A program made the position numbers and the translations under genes. Below the pieces are notes generated by a model that did no database searches, had not been told where the DNA came from, and worked only from the letters and a program-made list of their open reading frames with translations. This document shows positions 1 through 8,605 of a DNA stretch of 63,389 nt, piece after piece (within the stretch, counting starts at the first letter, position 1; every line of letters begins with the position of its first letter). The DNA comes from JBCDBH01 sp039184055 (GTDB taxonomy: Bacteria > Acidobacteriota > Thermoanaerobaculia > Multivoradales > J023), in contig JBCDBH010000001.1 of the NCBI GenBank assembly GCA_039184055.1, positions 1 through 63,389 on the forward strand, given 5' to 3'.

Positions 1-2
1 AA

Positions 3-113
3 GCCATTGAAGCGATCGACCGTCAGGCGGTCGAAACCGTAGCGCGACGCTGGATCGATCCCGACAAGCTGATCGTCACGATCGGTCGACCCGCCTCATC
101 CAACACAGACTGA
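3..113 (+). CDS. C-terminal end of an M16-like (insulinase/pitrilysin family) peptidase, partial
   Basis: Only the last 36 codons lie in the window; the gene enters from the left edge and stops with TGA at 111-113. The tail contains RRWIDPDKLIVTIGRP, which resembles the end of M16 zinc peptidases, where a helix leads to a '(Y/W)xxPDKLxxVxVG' strand. The catalytic HxxEH site would be upstream and is not visible, so activity cannot be judged. It converges on the CorC-like gene that ends at 144. The family call rests on this short motif alone. Confidence 0.5.
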   Translation, partial: AIEAIDRQAVETVARRWIDPDKLIVTIGRPASSNTD

Positions 114-143
114 AACGTAATCGCGCCAAGGGGCAGCCGGTGG

Positions 144-1424
144 CTACGCCGCTTCCATGGCGACTTCGAGGTGGATCGCCTCGACACGGTGATTGGCGAC
201 CGCGGTGACCTCGGCATAAAGGTTGCCGATTTCGACGCTGTCGCCGACTTCGGGAATCCGGCCGAGCCGCTGGAGCACGATGCCACCGATGGTGTCGGCG
301 CTGGTGGTGTCGAGCGTGGTGTCGAGAAGGGTGGCGAGATCGGCGAGCGAGGTGGTGCCGGCGACGCGATAACCGGTGCCTTCGGGAACGAGCAAGGGCG
401 TCGGAGCGGGTGCCTGATCGTCGATCTCACCGCCGACGAGCTGTTCCATGATGTTCTCGATCGTCACGATGCCGCGTACGCCGCCGTACTCGTCGACCAC
501 GGCGGCAAAGTACTGGCGCTCGTCACGCATCCGTCCGAGCAGGCGAGCGAGGTTCAGTGATTCGGGGACGAAGAGGATCGGCTGGACCAGTTCCAAGAGC
601 GACGCGGGTGGCGTTTCGGCGGCGAAGAGGTCTTTGACGTGCACCACGCCCACCACCTGATCGAGATCGCCATTGCACAAGGGCAGCCGCGTGTGTCGGG
701 CGGCGCGCGCGCGCTCCAGACTGTCTTCGATACTCGCTTCGGTATTGAGATAGAGCACGTCGGCGCGGGGCACCATCGCCTGACGAGCGTTGCGATGCGA
801 GAGCTTGAAGACGTTGTCGAGCAGGGTGCGCTGGTCGTCGGGAAGATCGTCGCCGCTGGTGAGCAGAGCGCGTAGCTCCTGCTCGTCGACCGGCGCGGTG
901 GCGGCACTGGCGCCGGTGAGCCGGCAGAGCAGCCGGGCGCCATGGTTGAGCACGCCGATCAGCGGCGCGCTCAGCAGGTAGAAAGCGTGGAGCACACCGA
1001 GCACGACGAGCGGGGGCGATTCCAACGATCGATGGGCGAGTCCGCGTCGCACCGCCTGGGCGAACGCGAGGTGAAGACCGGCGAGCAATGCGAAGGCGAG
1101 CATCAAGGCCGCGCCGCGTGCCACGCCTTCGGGTAGCCACGCGGTGGCGAGCTGGCCGAGCCACGGCATGCCGAGCCAGCCGAGCGCCAGCGTGGTGAGA
1201 ACAAAGCCGAGCCGCGACGCCGCCAAATGAGGCTCGAGCGTCGCCATCACCCGCGCGCCGATGCGATGTCGCAACACGCCACGAAAACGTGGCGGCAAGC
1301 CCTGGCGCCGTCGGAGCCGGAGCAACACATGCTCGGCGGCCGCGAAGATTGCGCCAGCCGCGATCAGCATGCACAGCAAAAGCCAGACGGCGCTACCAAC
1401 GCTACTTGGAGGGAGCTCGTTCAT
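144..1424 (-). CDS. CNNM/CorC (HlyC) family membrane protein with DUF21, paired CBS and CorC_HlyC domains
   Basis: This 426-residue protein has the full domain order of the CorC/CNNM family. An N-terminal DUF21 membrane region (about residues 10-170) has four hydrophobic segments. Two CBS domains follow (about 205-330), with MVPRADV opening the first and VVDEYGGVRGIVTIENI in the second. A C-terminal CorC_HlyC domain (about 340-420) includes the usual ADTIGG motif. Family members are linked to magnesium/cobalt efflux or membrane-damage resistance; the substrate here is inferred only. Length is typical. The start has no strong ribosome-binding site, but the first residues lead straight into the first membrane helix. 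The 127 bp to the next gene upstream is AT-richer than its surroundings and could hold the promoter. Confidence 0.88.
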   Translation of the reverse strand: MNELPPSSVGSAVWLLLCMLIAAGAIFAAAEHVLLRLRRRQGLPPRFRGVLRHRIGARVMATLEPHLAASRLGFVLTTLALGWLGMPWLGQLATAWLPEGVARGAALMLAFALLAGLHLAFAQAVRRGLAHRSLESPPLVVLGVLHAFYLLSAPLIGVLNHGARLLCRLTGASAATAPVDEQELRALLTSGDDLPDDQRTLLDNVFKLSHRNARQAMVPRADVLYLNTEASIEDSLERARAARHTRLPLCNGDLDQVVGVVHVKDLFAAETPPASLLELVQPILFVPESLNLARLLGRMRDERQYFAAVVDEYGGVRGIVTIENIMEQLVGGEIDDQAPAPTPLLVPEGTGYRVAGTTSLADLATLLDTTLDTTSADTIGGIVLQRLGRIPEVGDSVEIGNLYAEVTAVANHRVEAIHLEVAMEAA

Positions 1425-1551
1425 CGCCTGGGGCGGCGCGCGTCCGAGAGAGACGCGTGGGTCGGTTCAGGAGGGTCGTCGGTCAAGGTCGTATCGTCCA
1501 AAGCGGTATGAGTATAGCAGAAGCAATATGTCTTTTCCGAAGAGAAAATGC

Positions 1552-2673
1552 TCACTCTTTGGCGGCGTGGTCCGCGGCGAAAAGCGCCGGGATTCGTTCG
1601 CTGACCGTGGCGTAGAAGGCCGGCTCACCGTCGTACCAAAAGTTGTAGTTCGCCAGACCGGCCACCGCGATGCCCGTGGCTGGATCGAATCGAACAATCG
1701 CGGCGGCACCGTTGGTCTCGCCGCCGTGCTGGTAGGCGATGATGGCTCCGTCGTCGTCACGTTCGACCTGCCAGCCAAACGAGTAGGGGCTGTCGTCGCC
1801 GTCGGCCATGGCTCCGGGGGTGGTGAAGAGCTGTCGAGGCGCCCCGTCGAGAAGCGGTCCGCGAAAGCACGCCCAGGTAAAACGCGCCAGATCTTCGGCG
1901 GTGGCGAGCAAGCCTCCCGACGGGTAGTAGTCCGAGCTGTCACGCCAGATGGTGTTGATCACCGTGCCGTCGGGCTTGATGGTGTAGAAGCGCCCACGTC
2001 GCGGCACGATGTCGAGAGGATGATCGATGCGAATCCCGTCGAGTCCGAGCGGCTCGGTGAGCCACGTGGCGAGCGCGCCGGCATAGGAGCCCTCGGCGGC
2101 ACGTGCCGCGACGACGCCGAGCAGGTTGTAGCCAAAGCTGCTGTAGTGAAACGCCTGGCCCGGCGCGGTGAGCAGCGGATCGTCGAGAAAGGTGGCGAGG
2201 GCTTCGTCGAGCGAGGTGTGAAAGCGAGTGTTGTTCGCCTCGTCGTAGTTGGTGAAATCGTAATGGCGGATGCCGCTCGTATGCGTGCCGAGATGCCGTG
2301 CCGTGATCGCCTCGTGTGGCAGCTCGACGACTCGTTTCTGGACCGGCGCATCGATATCGAGCTTGCCGGCTGCGACGAGTCGAGCGACCAGCGCGGCGGT
2401 GAGCGGCTTGGCGACGCTTCCCGTGCGTAGCAGGCTATCCGGCGTAAGCGCGACCTTCGCTTCCAGATCCGCCCAACCCACCGCATCGCTCCAGATCACC
2501 TCGCCATCCCGCACGACTGCCGCCATCGCGCCCGGGCCACGATCCTCGGCGAGCGCGGCGGCGAGCAGACGCGACGCTTCGGCACCGGGGTCTGTCGCAT
2601 GGGCGATCGAGACACATGCGAAGAGCAGGATTACGAAACACAATGAGTGGCGGGAGGTGAACGTGGCTCGCAT
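1552..2673 (-). CDS. Secreted serine hydrolase, class C beta-lactamase/esterase family
   Basis: A 373-residue protein with a signal peptide (about 1-26, ending SIAHA). It carries the beta-lactamase-fold motifs: SVAK (S86-K89) as the SxxK nucleophile and base, YSS near residue 178 in place of YxN, and HGG (in YQHGGETNG) near the C-terminus. The family includes esterases, D-aminopeptidases and transpeptidase-like enzymes, so antibiotic hydrolysis should not be assumed. The third residue of the YxN motif is Ser, which is more common in esterase-like members. Export to the periplasm is predicted. Transcribed away from the small membrane-anchored protein at 2779. Confidence 0.82.
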   Translation of the reverse strand: MRATFTSRHSLCFVILLFACVSIAHATDPGAEASRLLAAALAEDRGPGAMAAVVRDGEVIWSDAVGWADLEAKVALTPDSLLRTGSVAKPLTAALVARLVAAGKLDIDAPVQKRVVELPHEAITARHLGTHTSGIRHYDFTNYDEANNTRFHTSLDEALATFLDDPLLTAPGQAFHYSSFGYNLLGVVAARAAEGSYAGALATWLTEPLGLDGIRIDHPLDIVPRRGRFYTIKPDGTVINTIWRDSSDYYPSGGLLATAEDLARFTWACFRGPLLDGAPRQLFTTPGAMADGDDSPYSFGWQVERDDDGAIIAYQHGGETNGAAAIVRFDPATGIAVAGLANYNFWYDGEPAFYATVSERIPALFAADHAAKE

Positions 2674-2700
2674 AGGAATGCCTACGCAAGGGTGAGTTGC

Positions 2701-2740
2701 GAGTTCAGGCGACCTACGAGTTCAGGCGACCTGCGAGTTC
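2701..2740. repeat. 17-bp tandem repeat, about 2.4 copies, in a divergent intergenic region
   Basis: GAGTTCAGGCGACCTAC at 2701-2717 is followed by a near copy (one change) at 2718-2734 and a partial third copy at 2735-2740. The array lies between two divergently transcribed genes (starts at 2673 and 2779), so it falls in their promoter region. It could be a repeated regulator site or simple slippage. Confidence 0.85.
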
Positions 2741-2778
2741 CATGGATCCTCCGATCGTGATCGAACGAATCATGAACT

Positions 2779-3285
2779 ATGAGCCGCGCCGATTCTCATG
2801 TCACGGACCTACCCGTCACCGACCCGTCTCTTGACGACCCGCCGCGTCGTCCCTCCTGGTACCGCTTGGCCGCGCTGATTCTGCTCGCGGCCTCCGGGAT
2901 CGCGGTTTTGGCCGGCTATTGTCTTCACGAGCTACCCGTCACCGTCGCCGAGCCGCGGATCGTCGTTTTGGAGGTCGGTGAGATGCATCCTGATCTCACC
3001 GACGACGCGCACGTCGCCGAGGTGGCGGCGGCGCTCGACGCCATGCTGCGTGCCGAGCCACGGGTACGCGTGCTCACCGGCCAGCTGGTCACCTCCGGCG
3101 CGCGTCTCACCGTCACCCCACATCCCGGAAAGGTCGAAGTCGCGGTGCATGACGTGGCGTGGCGTCACGAGATCTGGCGCTCGACCTTCGACAGCACGCT
3201 CCCTCCTTCACGGGTCGCCGAGCGCTTCGAACGCGAAGGTTTGCCGAGAGTCATCAGTCGCCGTCACTCTCTACCTGCTCCTTGA
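2779..3285 (+). CDS. Hypothetical protein with one membrane anchor
   Basis: A 168-residue protein of unrecognised family. Residues 1-27 are polar and proline-rich, a single hydrophobic helix spans about 30-48 (LAALILLAASGIAVLAGY), and the remaining roughly 120 residues are probably periplasmic. The soluble part alternates short strands and helices (RIVVLEVGEM, VAAALDAMLRAEPRVRVL). That loosely resembles proteins that build a per-request stress or TolB-N-like alpha/beta domain, but no defining motif is present. No clear ribosome-binding site precedes the ATG. Its 3' end overlaps the convergent SRPBCC gene by 32 bp. Confidence 0.6.
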   Translation: MSRADSHVTDLPVTDPSLDDPPRRPSWYRLAALILLAASGIAVLAGYCLHELPVTVAEPRIVVLEVGEMHPDLTDDAHVAEVAAALDAMLRAEPRVRVLTGQLVTSGARLTVTPHPGKVEVAVHDVAWRHEIWRSTFDSTLPPSRVAERFEREGLPRVISRRHSLPAP

Positions 3286-3679
3286 TCGCCTTGGGCTGAC
3301 CGCCGTCACTCATCTTGATCAGCAACCCGATCACCGGCATGGCGAAACGGGCGAGCCCGCTCGCGGTGCATTCGGCTTCGAGGGCGAGATGGACGCCCGT
3401 GCCGTTCGGGGTGAGGCGATAGTGATACGTCGCGGTGAAGGGGCCCTGAGTGGAGCGGATGCCGAGCAGCGTCCTGGGTTCGAAGCTGACGACCCGGGAG
3501 CGTTGCTCGTTGTTGCGGGTGATGAAGAGCAGCTCGGTGCCGTCGTGGAGCGCGCCACCGTCCTTGGTGCGGAGAAGCTCGGCACCGGCCATCCATCGCT
3601 CCATGAGCTCGGGAACGGTGAGATGACGCCATACGGTTTCGGGGGTGCTGGCGATGTGGGTTTCGGTACGAAAACGCAT
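3254..3679 (-). CDS. SRPBCC-fold (polyketide cyclase/START-like) protein
   Basis: A 141-residue single-domain protein. The start at 3679 is chosen because GAGGAGA sits just upstream on the minus strand and the SRPBCC fold begins at once (MRFRTETHIASTPETVWRHLT). An upstream in-frame ATG would add 56 residues unlike the family. The pattern 'I.A.PE.VW..L..PE.M..WM' followed by antiparallel strands and a long C-terminal helix is typical of polyketide_cyc2 proteins, which bind hydrophobic ligands in a cavity. No ligand can be named. It lies downstream of an AraC-type regulator on the same strand, which may control it. Confidence 0.75.
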   Translation of the reverse strand: MRFRTETHIASTPETVWRHLTVPELMERWMAGAELLRTKDGGALHDGTELLFITRNNEQRSRVVSFEPRTLLGIRSTQGPFTATYHYRLTPNGTGVHLALEAECTASGLARFAMPVIGLLIKMSDGGQPKAIKEQVESDGD

Positions 3680-3788
3680 GTCGGTCTCCTCGTCAGTCTC
3701 GTTGATTCCGGGCGAGAACTCGTTGTCTCGCGAGCTGAGAAGAGCGTAGCGATGCGCGCCTATTGGGCGCTTGTAGAAAAGGGAAGTG

Positions 3789-4631
3789 CTAATTCTGGGG
3801 CGCGAACACCACGTGCTCGCCTTGTTCCAGATCGGGATATTCGCCACGTCGCTGGCTTAGGTATTCGGACGGGTAGAGACCCGAAAGGGCGCGGAACTCG
3901 TGATTGAAATGCGCCTGATCGTGGAAATCGAAGCTGTGGGCGAGCTCGGTCCAATTCACCGGGCCGGCGGGATCGACCGCTTCGAGCAGCGCGAGCAGCC
4001 GATGAATGCGACACAGCTTTTTGGGCGTCACCCCGATGGCGCGTTTGAAGCGCGCGGTGATCTGACGCGGGCTGCGGTCGATGCTCGTGTAGCGGTCTTT
4101 CAATACGACATCGCCACGCCGGTCGCGAATCTCGCGATAGAGCGCCCACAGCCAATCCGGTAACGACTGACGCGGCCAGCCACGCACCAGCTCGTGGAAT
4201 GTGCGATGCGTGACGTCGTCGCCCGCTTGCTCGTAGTGGTTCTCGATCGCCGTCACGAACGCTGCGGGCATGATCTCGCGCGCGTCCACCGTCCGATCGC
4301 GCAGCGTCGCCATATCGACGTCGAAAAGCGCGTGAAAGCCGACCGGTTCGAAGAGAAGACCGATGACATGCGTGCCGTCAGTGGGCGTGTGGTAGGTCGG
4401 GGTGGTCTGAAAGCCATCGACCCAACCATGCGCAAAGCTCGGATTGCTCTCCGGATCGGCCGCCTTGCCCAGACGATGCGGGTTGCCCAAATTGAACAGC
4501 ACCGGAATCAACCCGGTGGGCAAGATCTTGTCCGAGCGATAGGGAATTCGACCTCGCGCGTAGAACGTCTGCGTCAGCACGAGGTCGAGCGGCGGATCCG
4601 GTTCGAAGGGTTGGAAATGAAAGTCCTGCAT
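3789..4631 (-). CDS. AraC family transcriptional regulator
   Basis: A 280-residue protein with an N-terminal cupin-like ligand domain (about 1-170) and a C-terminal AraC DNA-binding region (about 175-265). The two helix-turn-helix segments are seen in SIDRSPRQITARFKRAIGV and in FDFHDQAHFNHEFRALSG. The N-terminal part resembles the DUF6597-type sensor of AraC proteins found beside small SRPBCC or DUF genes. I place the start at 4631 (MQDFHFQPF) because the longer alternative at 4679 would overlap the upstream gene by 31 bp and lacks conserved sequence; neither has a strong ribosome-binding site. The next gene in the direction of transcription, 110 bp on, is the SRPBCC protein, a likely target. 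Confidence 0.82.
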   Translation of the reverse strand: MQDFHFQPFEPDPPLDLVLTQTFYARGRIPYRSDKILPTGLIPVLFNLGNPHRLGKAADPESNPSFAHGWVDGFQTTPTYHTPTDGTHVIGLLFEPVGFHALFDVDMATLRDRTVDAREIMPAAFVTAIENHYEQAGDDVTHRTFHELVRGWPRQSLPDWLWALYREIRDRRGDVVLKDRYTSIDRSPRQITARFKRAIGVTPKKLCRIHRLLALLEAVDPAGPVNWTELAHSFDFHDQAHFNHEFRALSGLYPSEYLSQRRGEYPDLEQGEHVVFAPQN

Positions 4632-4648
4632 CGGATCGGCGTCTGGAA

Positions 4649-5938
4649 CTAGCCAGGCTTTTCGCTGGCGGCTTTCCACAACCGTACGATGAAGCGATCC
4701 TCGTCTTCGATCAGGTCGGGTTCGGTGCCGTTGTGCGTCTGCATACCGGCGATGATCTTGCGCGGAACACCGAGCCCGGTGGCTTCGATATAGCGATAGT
4801 CACGCAGGACTTCTTTGATCAGCTCGTTGCGCGACGCGCGGTAGCCGGCGCGCATTTTGTCGACGGTGACGGTGTTGGGTAGACGACCGGGTGAGACGAT
4901 CTCGAGGCGGTCGGTATAGATCGACAGCTCGATGTCGATGACGGTAATGGTGTAGTCACGGTGCGCGACCGCGTTGACGATCGCTTCGCGTACCGCTTCG
5001 AGCGGGTAGTCCCAACGTTCCTGACGTCTGCCGCCGTCGTCGATGTGAGCGTCGAGCTCGGTGTTGCGACGCACGAAGTCGAGGGCTTGTTCGATGACAC
5101 CGGTTTCGACGATCGAGCGGTAGTCGGAGAACCGGGTCGCGGGGAGACGGGCATCGCCAGAAGTCGGTGGAAATAGCAGCGACACCAACGGGCCACGCAA
5201 GGTGGCGCGGGCCGGGGCGTCGTAGTCTTTGTGGGTGCCACGGTACGCCGCCGCGCTGATACCGGCTTGGGGCAAGTATCGATTCGGGCGCTGACCGAAT
5301 AGGAGCAGACCCGCTACGCTTGGTATGACGAGACCTCGATCTTCGACCATGAGCTCGGTGTTGACGAGCAGACGTTGCCACGCCTGGAGGTCGACTGGCT
5401 CGGGGGTGAATTGCTGGCGAACGTCGCGAAAGTAGTTGGTCAGACGACGTAGATCGAGATCGTCGAAGCGCGCGCCCGGAATCGGACGTCGGTCGTATTG
5501 CAGTCGGCCCGACCGCATGTAGAGCCGGGCTTCCTCTTCATCCGTGGCGTCGCGCGAGGTCGTGCCGACGCGTATCTGCGAGACCCAAGCCGAGCCTCGT
5601 TTTGCTTTGTATGGCTTGTCGGGCGCATCGACAGGTAGGGACACGACCCCGACGGTGGTCGCATCGTCCCAGGTGATCGTCTGCCAAAAAGGAATGATCG
5701 CCGGTCGAACGTGGGTGCGAGCGACCTCCATGACCCACTCTTCGGCTTGTTTCGGGCTTCGAGTCAGGCCCGAGACCGTGCCGTCTTCTTCGACACCGAG
5801 CAGGATGTGGCCGCCTTCCAGGTTGAGCAAGGCAGCCATTTCCTTGGCGAGTTTGGCCGGGGCGACATCGTCGCGCTTGAGCTCCACGCCGGAGTTTTCT
5901 CCGTTGGCGATCAGCTCGGTGAGCTCGGTATGGTTCAT
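4649..5938 (-). CDS. AlbA_2 (Schlafen-type) and HATPase domain putative transcriptional regulator
   Basis: A 429-residue soluble protein. Residues 1-135 form an AlbA_2/divergent AAA_4 domain (E-KRDD, LLNLEGGHILLGVEEDG, RVGTTSRDATDEE). The second half carries an HATPase_c_4 domain with the helix YPLEAVREAIVNAVAHRDY around residue 315. This arrangement is known from ATP-dependent DNA helicase RecG-like and Schlafen-like regulators. Some members lie in defence islands, others beside ordinary metabolic genes, so the role here is open. Length is normal. A GACGAG ribosome-binding site precedes the ATG. It is only 18 bp upstream of the AraC gene and may be cotranscribed with it. Confidence 0.78.
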   Translation of the reverse strand: MNHTELTELIANGENSGVELKRDDVAPAKLAKEMAALLNLEGGHILLGVEEDGTVSGLTRSPKQAEEWVMEVARTHVRPAIIPFWQTITWDDATTVGVVSLPVDAPDKPYKAKRGSAWVSQIRVGTTSRDATDEEEARLYMRSGRLQYDRRPIPGARFDDLDLRRLTNYFRDVRQQFTPEPVDLQAWQRLLVNTELMVEDRGLVIPSVAGLLLFGQRPNRYLPQAGISAAAYRGTHKDYDAPARATLRGPLVSLLFPPTSGDARLPATRFSDYRSIVETGVIEQALDFVRRNTELDAHIDDGGRRQERWDYPLEAVREAIVNAVAHRDYTITVIDIELSIYTDRLEIVSPGRLPNTVTVDKMRAGYRASRNELIKEVLRDYRYIEATGLGVPRKIIAGMQTHNGTEPDLIEDEDRFIVRLWKAASEKPG

Positions 5939-5986
5939 CTCGTCGAGTTTATACGTCCACTCGTGTCGTCGTTGAGTGGCCGGGCT

Positions 5987-7780
5987 TCACTGCTCGGCCA
6001 TCTTGGCCTTCATGGTCTCGATCATCTTGACGGCGTTGGGGTTGTCGGGTTCGAGCTCGAGGGTTTTCTGGTAGTTGGCGATCGAGGCTTCGTACGCACC
6101 CAGGGCCATCTGTGATTCGGCGAGGCTATCCCAGACGTTGGCGGAGTCGGGAAAGACACGGGTGTTGAGCGCGAAGACGTCGCGTGCGACTTCGTTTTTG
6201 CCGGTTTGCAAGATGCGATAGCCGGTGGCGTTGACGCGTCCTTCGATACGGCGTGGGTTCGTGTTCTCGGTGAGGGCACGGAGCTCGGCGTCGGCGGTGT
6301 CGGGATCACCTCGGAGCAGGGTGATGAGGACGCGGTTGACGCGGATCCCCAGGCTGTCGGCCTCGGCGATCTGGCTCATGAGCTCGTCGCCCCGGGTGGC
6401 GTTGCCGTCGGCGTGGGCGGCGAGCGCGGCATTGGCGATGGTGGCGGGACTGGCGATGCCGGCGAAGACGCCGTCGGCGTCACGGACGGGTAGGTAGCGG
6501 CCGTGGCTGTCTTCTTCGTGAAAGGAGCCGTCGGCCTGCAGGTAGTGCGCGAAGGTGCCGTCTTGAGGCGCGTGCGCGATGAGATGTCCGTCGCCCACTT
6601 CGATGTCGACCCAGGTGCTGGCGTCGAGACCGAGCGGCTCGGGCGGATAGGGCCAGCGACCGGCGTATTCGAGCAGCTGCTCGGTGGGCGTCGTGGTGAT
6701 GTTCGGTCGGGGCGTGTCGGCGAGCGGCTCGAGGGCGGCGTTGGCGCTCGGCGCACCGGTACGCGCCTCGAGGATCGCTTCGACCAGGTCGTAGAGGGCG
6801 GCGGACGGGGTGCTTTGGCCGTCGAAGGTGTTGGCGCGGTTGATGATCACCAGGTCGATCGCCGGCAGCACGGCGATCATCTGATTGCCGACGCCGAGGG
6901 CGGAGTACATGTCGTATTGTGCGAATCGCGGCTCGCGGTAGACCCACCACATGAAGCCGTAGCCGATCGACTCGTTGTCGATCGAGTACATGGCCGCGCT
7001 CCGACGCACCCAATGTTTGGACAGGACTTGCTCGTCACCCCACATGCCTTCGCGGGCGAAGAGCAGTCCGAAGCGCGCCGCGTCGCGGGCCGACATTCGG
7101 AAGGGGTAGGCTGGATAGCGGGATTTGTCGCGTTCGAGGTGGTAGTAGCCGTCGCTGACCCGCCAATCTTCCATGTCGAGCGGCTGGCCAAAATGCTCGT
7201 CGAAAGCCTCGAAGACGTCGTCGCCGGTTTCTTCGATCAGGATCGTCGCCAGGGTGTTGAAATCCCAATTGTTGTAGGCGAAGTAGCGACCGGCGCCCTT
7301 GCTGCCTCGCGCCGCCGAGTCGGTGCGACCGGCGTAGGCGGCGGGGTGGAAGATGCCCGAGCGCGCTTTGAGGAGATCGAGGATGCGGGCCTGACGTTCG
7401 TTGTCGAGCAGCGGATCGGGGGTGTCGTCGATCCCGAGATCGAAGAGAGTTTTGTTGAGATCGATCTCGCCACGGTCCCAATAGATGCCGTAGAGCCCCG
7501 ACAAGAAGCTTTTGCGGACCGAATGACACATGAAGCGGCGATTGGTGTCGCCCCATGCCGCGACCACCGCGCCATCGGCGATCACCATGAAGGCGGCCGA
7601 CGGCAGGCTCTCCCAGGTGGTCTTCGCGGCGGCGAGTTTGTCGGCGTCGAATCCAGCCTCGGCCGGATCGACGTATGACATCCACGTGTCGCCGGGCACA
7701 CGGCCGTCGGCGAGCAGTGGGCCGACGAGAAGGGTAAAGAAAAGAAGGTGGACGACAACGATCCCGAGTCGCTTGAGCAT
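5987..7780 (-). CDS. Exported serine hydrolase (beta-lactamase fold) with C-terminal TPR segment
   Basis: A 597-residue protein with a signal peptide ending near LLADG (residue 25). The hydrolase domain covers about 35-350 with SVRK (S87-K90) as nucleophile and base and YNN as the tyrosine motif. A linker region (about 370-440) resembles the lipocalin-like tails of this family. The last roughly 130 residues form TPR-like helices (ALGAYEASIANYQKTLELEP). Such hydrolase-TPR fusions are usually annotated as beta-lactamase family proteins of unknown substrate. The ribosome-binding site GGGAGG is 6 bases before the ATG and belongs to a block shared with the divergent gene at 7793. Confidence 0.82.
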   Translation of the reverse strand: MLKRLGIVVVHLLFFTLLVGPLLADGRVPGDTWMSYVDPAEAGFDADKLAAAKTTWESLPSAAFMVIADGAVVAAWGDTNRRFMCHSVRKSFLSGLYGIYWDRGEIDLNKTLFDLGIDDTPDPLLDNERQARILDLLKARSGIFHPAAYAGRTDSAARGSKGAGRYFAYNNWDFNTLATILIEETGDDVFEAFDEHFGQPLDMEDWRVSDGYYHLERDKSRYPAYPFRMSARDAARFGLLFAREGMWGDEQVLSKHWVRRSAAMYSIDNESIGYGFMWWVYREPRFAQYDMYSALGVGNQMIAVLPAIDLVIINRANTFDGQSTPSAALYDLVEAILEARTGAPSANAALEPLADTPRPNITTTPTEQLLEYAGRWPYPPEPLGLDASTWVDIEVGDGHLIAHAPQDGTFAHYLQADGSFHEEDSHGRYLPVRDADGVFAGIASPATIANAALAAHADGNATRGDELMSQIAEADSLGIRVNRVLITLLRGDPDTADAELRALTENTNPRRIEGRVNATGYRILQTGKNEVARDVFALNTRVFPDSANVWDSLAESQMALGAYEASIANYQKTLELEPDNPNAVKMIETMKAKMAEQ

Positions 7781-7792
7781 GGAAGGCCTCCC
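7781..7792. promoter_or_regulatory. Near-palindromic block that offers a Shine-Dalgarno to both divergent genes
   Basis: The 12 bp GGAAGGCCTCCC lies exactly between an ATG on the minus strand (7780) and an in-frame GTG on the plus strand (7793). Read on the plus strand it gives GGAAGG 6 bases before GTG. Read on the minus strand it gives GGGAGG 6 bases before ATG. The plus-strand start is inferred, so the sharing is conditional on it. Confidence 0.5.
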
Positions 7793-8605
7793 GTGGTTGG
7801 TCCTTCTTGGATACTGCCGGTGGTGGTGATGGTTGCAATCTTTGTGAGCGGAGCCTCAGGAACGATGGCGGACATGACGTCGCCGAGCGCCGCCGACCTC
7901 GCGTCGACGCCCTACATCGACAGCGATCATCTGTCGATCGTCGCGGTGGTCGAGGCGGTGACGGCCGATGCTCGAGACGATCGAGAACGCGCCGTGCGGC
8001 TGCACGATTTCGTGCGCGACGAGATTCGATTCGGCTGGGCGCCGGCCTTTTACGATCAAAAAGCTTCCGACGTGCTGCGTGCCGGAATCGGCTTTTGCAA
8101 CACCAAATCGACGCTCTTTCTCGCCTTGTTGCGCGCGGCGGGGATTCCGGCGCGCCAGCGTTTCGTCGATATCGACACGCGCATCTTGGACGGGCTGGTC
8201 AATCCGGGTACGCCCTATGTCGATCACTCCTACTCCGAGGTGTGGCTCGACGGTCGCTGGCTACGGGTCGACAGCTACATTCTCGATCGCCCGCTCGCCG
8301 ACGCGGCACGTACCCGGCTGGTGGCGGAGGGTCGAGTGATCGGCTACGGCGCCCATCGTGACGGCGTGTCGATTTGGGACGGCGCGAGTGACGCGTTTTC
8401 GCAATTCGTCGACAACGGTGCGTGGCCTGCTCTGGGTCGAAACGACCACGGCGTGTTCGCCGACGTCGGCGCCTTCTATGCTTCCGGTCGCGGCGTCAAC
8501 AAGCTCAACGTGTTTCTTCGGCTCGGCTTCGGCTTCTTCAGTCGCGCGGCGAACGATCGCATCGCGGCGATCCGGGACAGCGACGTCACGGGAAGCTCGC
8601 GGTGA
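7793..8605 (+). CDS. Transglutaminase-like cysteine protease-fold protein
   Basis: A roughly 270-residue protein of the transglutaminase-like superfamily. The triad is visible: Cys102 in AGIGFCNTKSTLFLALL, His145 in VDHSYSEVWL and Asp160 in RWLRVDSY (numbered from the GTG at 7793). I choose GTG 7793 because GGAAGG lies 6 bases upstream and the residues that follow (ILPVVVMVAIFVSG) look like a signal peptide ending at ASG, though the start lacks positive charges. ATG 7865, preceded by AGGA, is a serious alternative that would give a cytoplasmic 246-residue form. Bacterial members act as peptidases or amidases rather than cross-linkers; the substrate is unknown. The 3' end overlaps the convergent amidase gene by 20 bp. 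Confidence 0.75.
   Translation: MVGPSWILPVVVMVAIFVSGASGTMADMTSPSAADLASTPYIDSDHLSIVAVVEAVTADARDDRERAVRLHDFVRDEIRFGWAPAFYDQKASDVLRAGIGFCNTKSTLFLALLRAAGIPARQRFVDIDTRILDGLVNPGTPYVDHSYSEVWLDGRWLRVDSYILDRPLADAARTRLVAEGRVIGYGAHRDGVSIWDGASDAFSQFVDNGAWPALGRNDHGVFADVGAFYASGRGVNKLNVFLRLGFGFFSRAANDRIAAIRDSDVTGSSR

Noticed and set aside
1552..2673. Beta-lactamase resistance enzyme
   Set aside because: The SxxK motif is shared by many esterases and peptidases; the YxN motif is altered to YSS and no resistance context is seen.
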